From Posidoniimonas corsicana (lineage in GTDB: Bacteria > Planctomycetota > Planctomycetia > Pirellulales > Lacipirellulaceae): a stretch of DNA of 64,000 nucleotides. The notes beneath the pieces were generated by a model. The model was not told where the DNA came from. It saw only the letters and a program-made list of their open reading frames with translations, and searched no databases. Shown here one piece after another: positions 63,138 through 64,000 of the stretch. The translations under genes and the position numbers were made by a program. Location of the stretch: the NCBI RefSeq assembly GCF_007859765.1, contig NZ_SIHJ01000001.1, positions 3,823,156 to 3,887,155 on the forward strand, read 5' to 3'. Within the stretch, counting starts at the first letter, position 1; each line of letters starts with the position of its first letter.

Positions 63138-63287
63138 CGAAGCAGCTCAGGCCTGGTCCCCTGGGTGAAGTTGGTCGCCTTGTCTTAAACGACTCCGCCT
63201 GCGCCGTAGACCCGTTTCTCTGCGAGGTTCGACCGCTCGTTGGAAGATTCTACGCGCTCTGTTCAAGCACTCTTGCAGGTGGTCGAG

Positions 63288-64000
63288 ATGGTACTGCGCT
63301 TTGGGTATCTGTCGTTGTTGTCGCTGGTGACGCTCGCTGGCGCGTCGGCACAGACGGTGTCAATTGGTGGTCACGAGTACCTGATTGAGAGGATCGGCGG
63401 CGTCGAGATCCCGGGCGCGTTCAATGACCCGGGCGACTTCACGCAGCCGACCTACGTGACCCAGGCGCCGAACGACAACAACACGCTCTACATCGTCGAG
63501 CGCACCGAGGCGTCGAACATCAACTCGGAAGTCGGTCGGATCCTGCGGTTCGATCCGCAAACCAACGCCAGCAGCACCTACCTCGACCTGCACGGCGCCG
63601 TGAACGCCGACGGCGGCATCGCGACGCTGGCGTTCCATCCCGACTTTGGGAATAACGGGCTGTTCTACGTCGCGATGAACAGCAACACGGGCGGCGGCGA
63701 CCGGAACCGCCTGCTCGAGTTCCACGACTCGGGCGCCGGGGCGCCGACGCTCAGCCGCACGCTGCTCGACTACCCGCGTCTGGCCAACAACTTCCACACC
63801 ATCAACTGGGTGGGCTTCCAACCGGGCGACGCGTCGCATCAGCTCTACGTCACCACCGGGGACGGCGGGACCCAAGCCGCCCAGACGCAGTTCAACCCGG
63901 CGCTGATCGAGGACCCGAACTCGCCCTACGGCAAGATCTTGCGGTTCGACCTCGAGGCCGATTTCGCGAGCTCCGCGAGCGACGCCACCCACGACGGGAT
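63288..64000 (+). CDS. Exported glucose/sorbosone dehydrogenase-like protein, 3' end beyond the window
   Basis: The frame from ATG 63288 is open to the right edge (237 codons). It starts with a signal peptide (MVLRFGYLSLLSLVTLAGAS, cut near ASAQ). The body resembles the PQQ-dependent glucose/sorbosone dehydrogenase beta-propeller family: TQPTYVTQAPNDNNTLYIVE, GGIATLAFHPDFGNNGLFYV, LYVTTGDGGTQ and SPYGKILRFDLE. The family oxidises aldose sugars or related substrates outside the cytoplasm. A C-terminal dockerin or PEP-CTERM signal, common in planctomycetes, might exist beyond the window. Confidence 0.85.
   Translation, partial: MVLRFGYLSLLSLVTLAGASAQTVSIGGHEYLIERIGGVEIPGAFNDPGDFTQPTYVTQAPNDNNTLYIVERTEASNINSEVGRILRFDPQTNASSTYLDLHGAVNADGGIATLAFHPDFGNNGLFYVAMNSNTGGGDRNRLLEFHDSGAGAPTLSRTLLDYPRLANNFHTINWVGFQPGDASHQLYVTTGDGGTQAAQTQFNPALIEDPNSPYGKILRFDLEADFASSASDATHDG

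Overview
The window reads as a piece of chromosome from a GC-rich member of the Planctomycetota, most likely the Pirellulales. The evidence is the combination of a paired DUF1501 / cytochrome-DUF1549-DUF1553 locus, PEP-CTERM and dockerin-like secreted proteins, a membrane-anchored ECF sigma factor carrying an extracytoplasmic domain, oversized prepilin-like proteins, and a CitG-like / PTPS pair of the kind tied to tetrahydromethanopterin cofactors. I see no rRNA, tRNA, CRISPR array, transposase or prophage.

Positions 1-16,166 (minus strand) hold a type IV pilus / type II secretion-like locus read right to left: PilB/GspE ATPase, a 0.5-kb gap, PilT, a second GspE/PilB ATPase, the PilC/GspF platform protein, three long pseudopilins (351, 354 and 454 aa), a PilV/GspI-like pseudopilin (505 aa), and a giant GspK/PilX-like protein that runs off the left edge after 1,484 codons. 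Several junctions carry 7-bp tandem repeats, and two of these arrays encode prepilin leader peptides.

Positions 16.4-30.2 kb hold mostly single genes: a secreted hypothetical, a DUF2513 protein, a coiled-coil membrane protein, an SDR, the DUF1501/PSD1 pair, PdxH, a PRC-barrel protein, a glycine-rich membrane protein, an Fpg/Nei glycosylase, a PEP-CTERM protein, an S4 protein, a DUF6428 protein and a lipoprotein hydrolase. Positions 30.2-40.5 kb hold a dockerin-like secreted protein, DinB, M28 peptidase, HAD phosphatase, zinc alcohol dehydrogenase, a TsdA-like dihaem cytochrome, a frameshifted pentapeptide-repeat PEP-CTERM gene, a DUF805-SRPBCC fusion and a zinc-ribbon membrane protein.

Positions 40.5-55.3 kb hold aspS, an OleD-like dehydrogenase, a UvrC lacking its HhH tail, the ECF sigma-STN fusion, an Fe-S photolyase, phosphohexomutase, acyltransferase 3, an Old Yellow Enzyme and three small proteins. 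Positions 55.3-64 kb hold a DtxR-type regulator divergent from an OleB-like hydrolase, CitG-like and PTPS genes, CheX, FliG, a histidine-rich secreted protein, a Gfo/Idh/MocA oxidoreductase and the start of a secreted glucose/sorbosone dehydrogenase that runs off the right edge.

The most unusual features are the pseudopilin operon with giant subunits and heptanucleotide arrays, two inverted-array heptad elements 35 kb apart that share an end sequence and sit on start codons, the membrane-tethered sigma factor, and several families of small palindromic or tandem repeats between genes.
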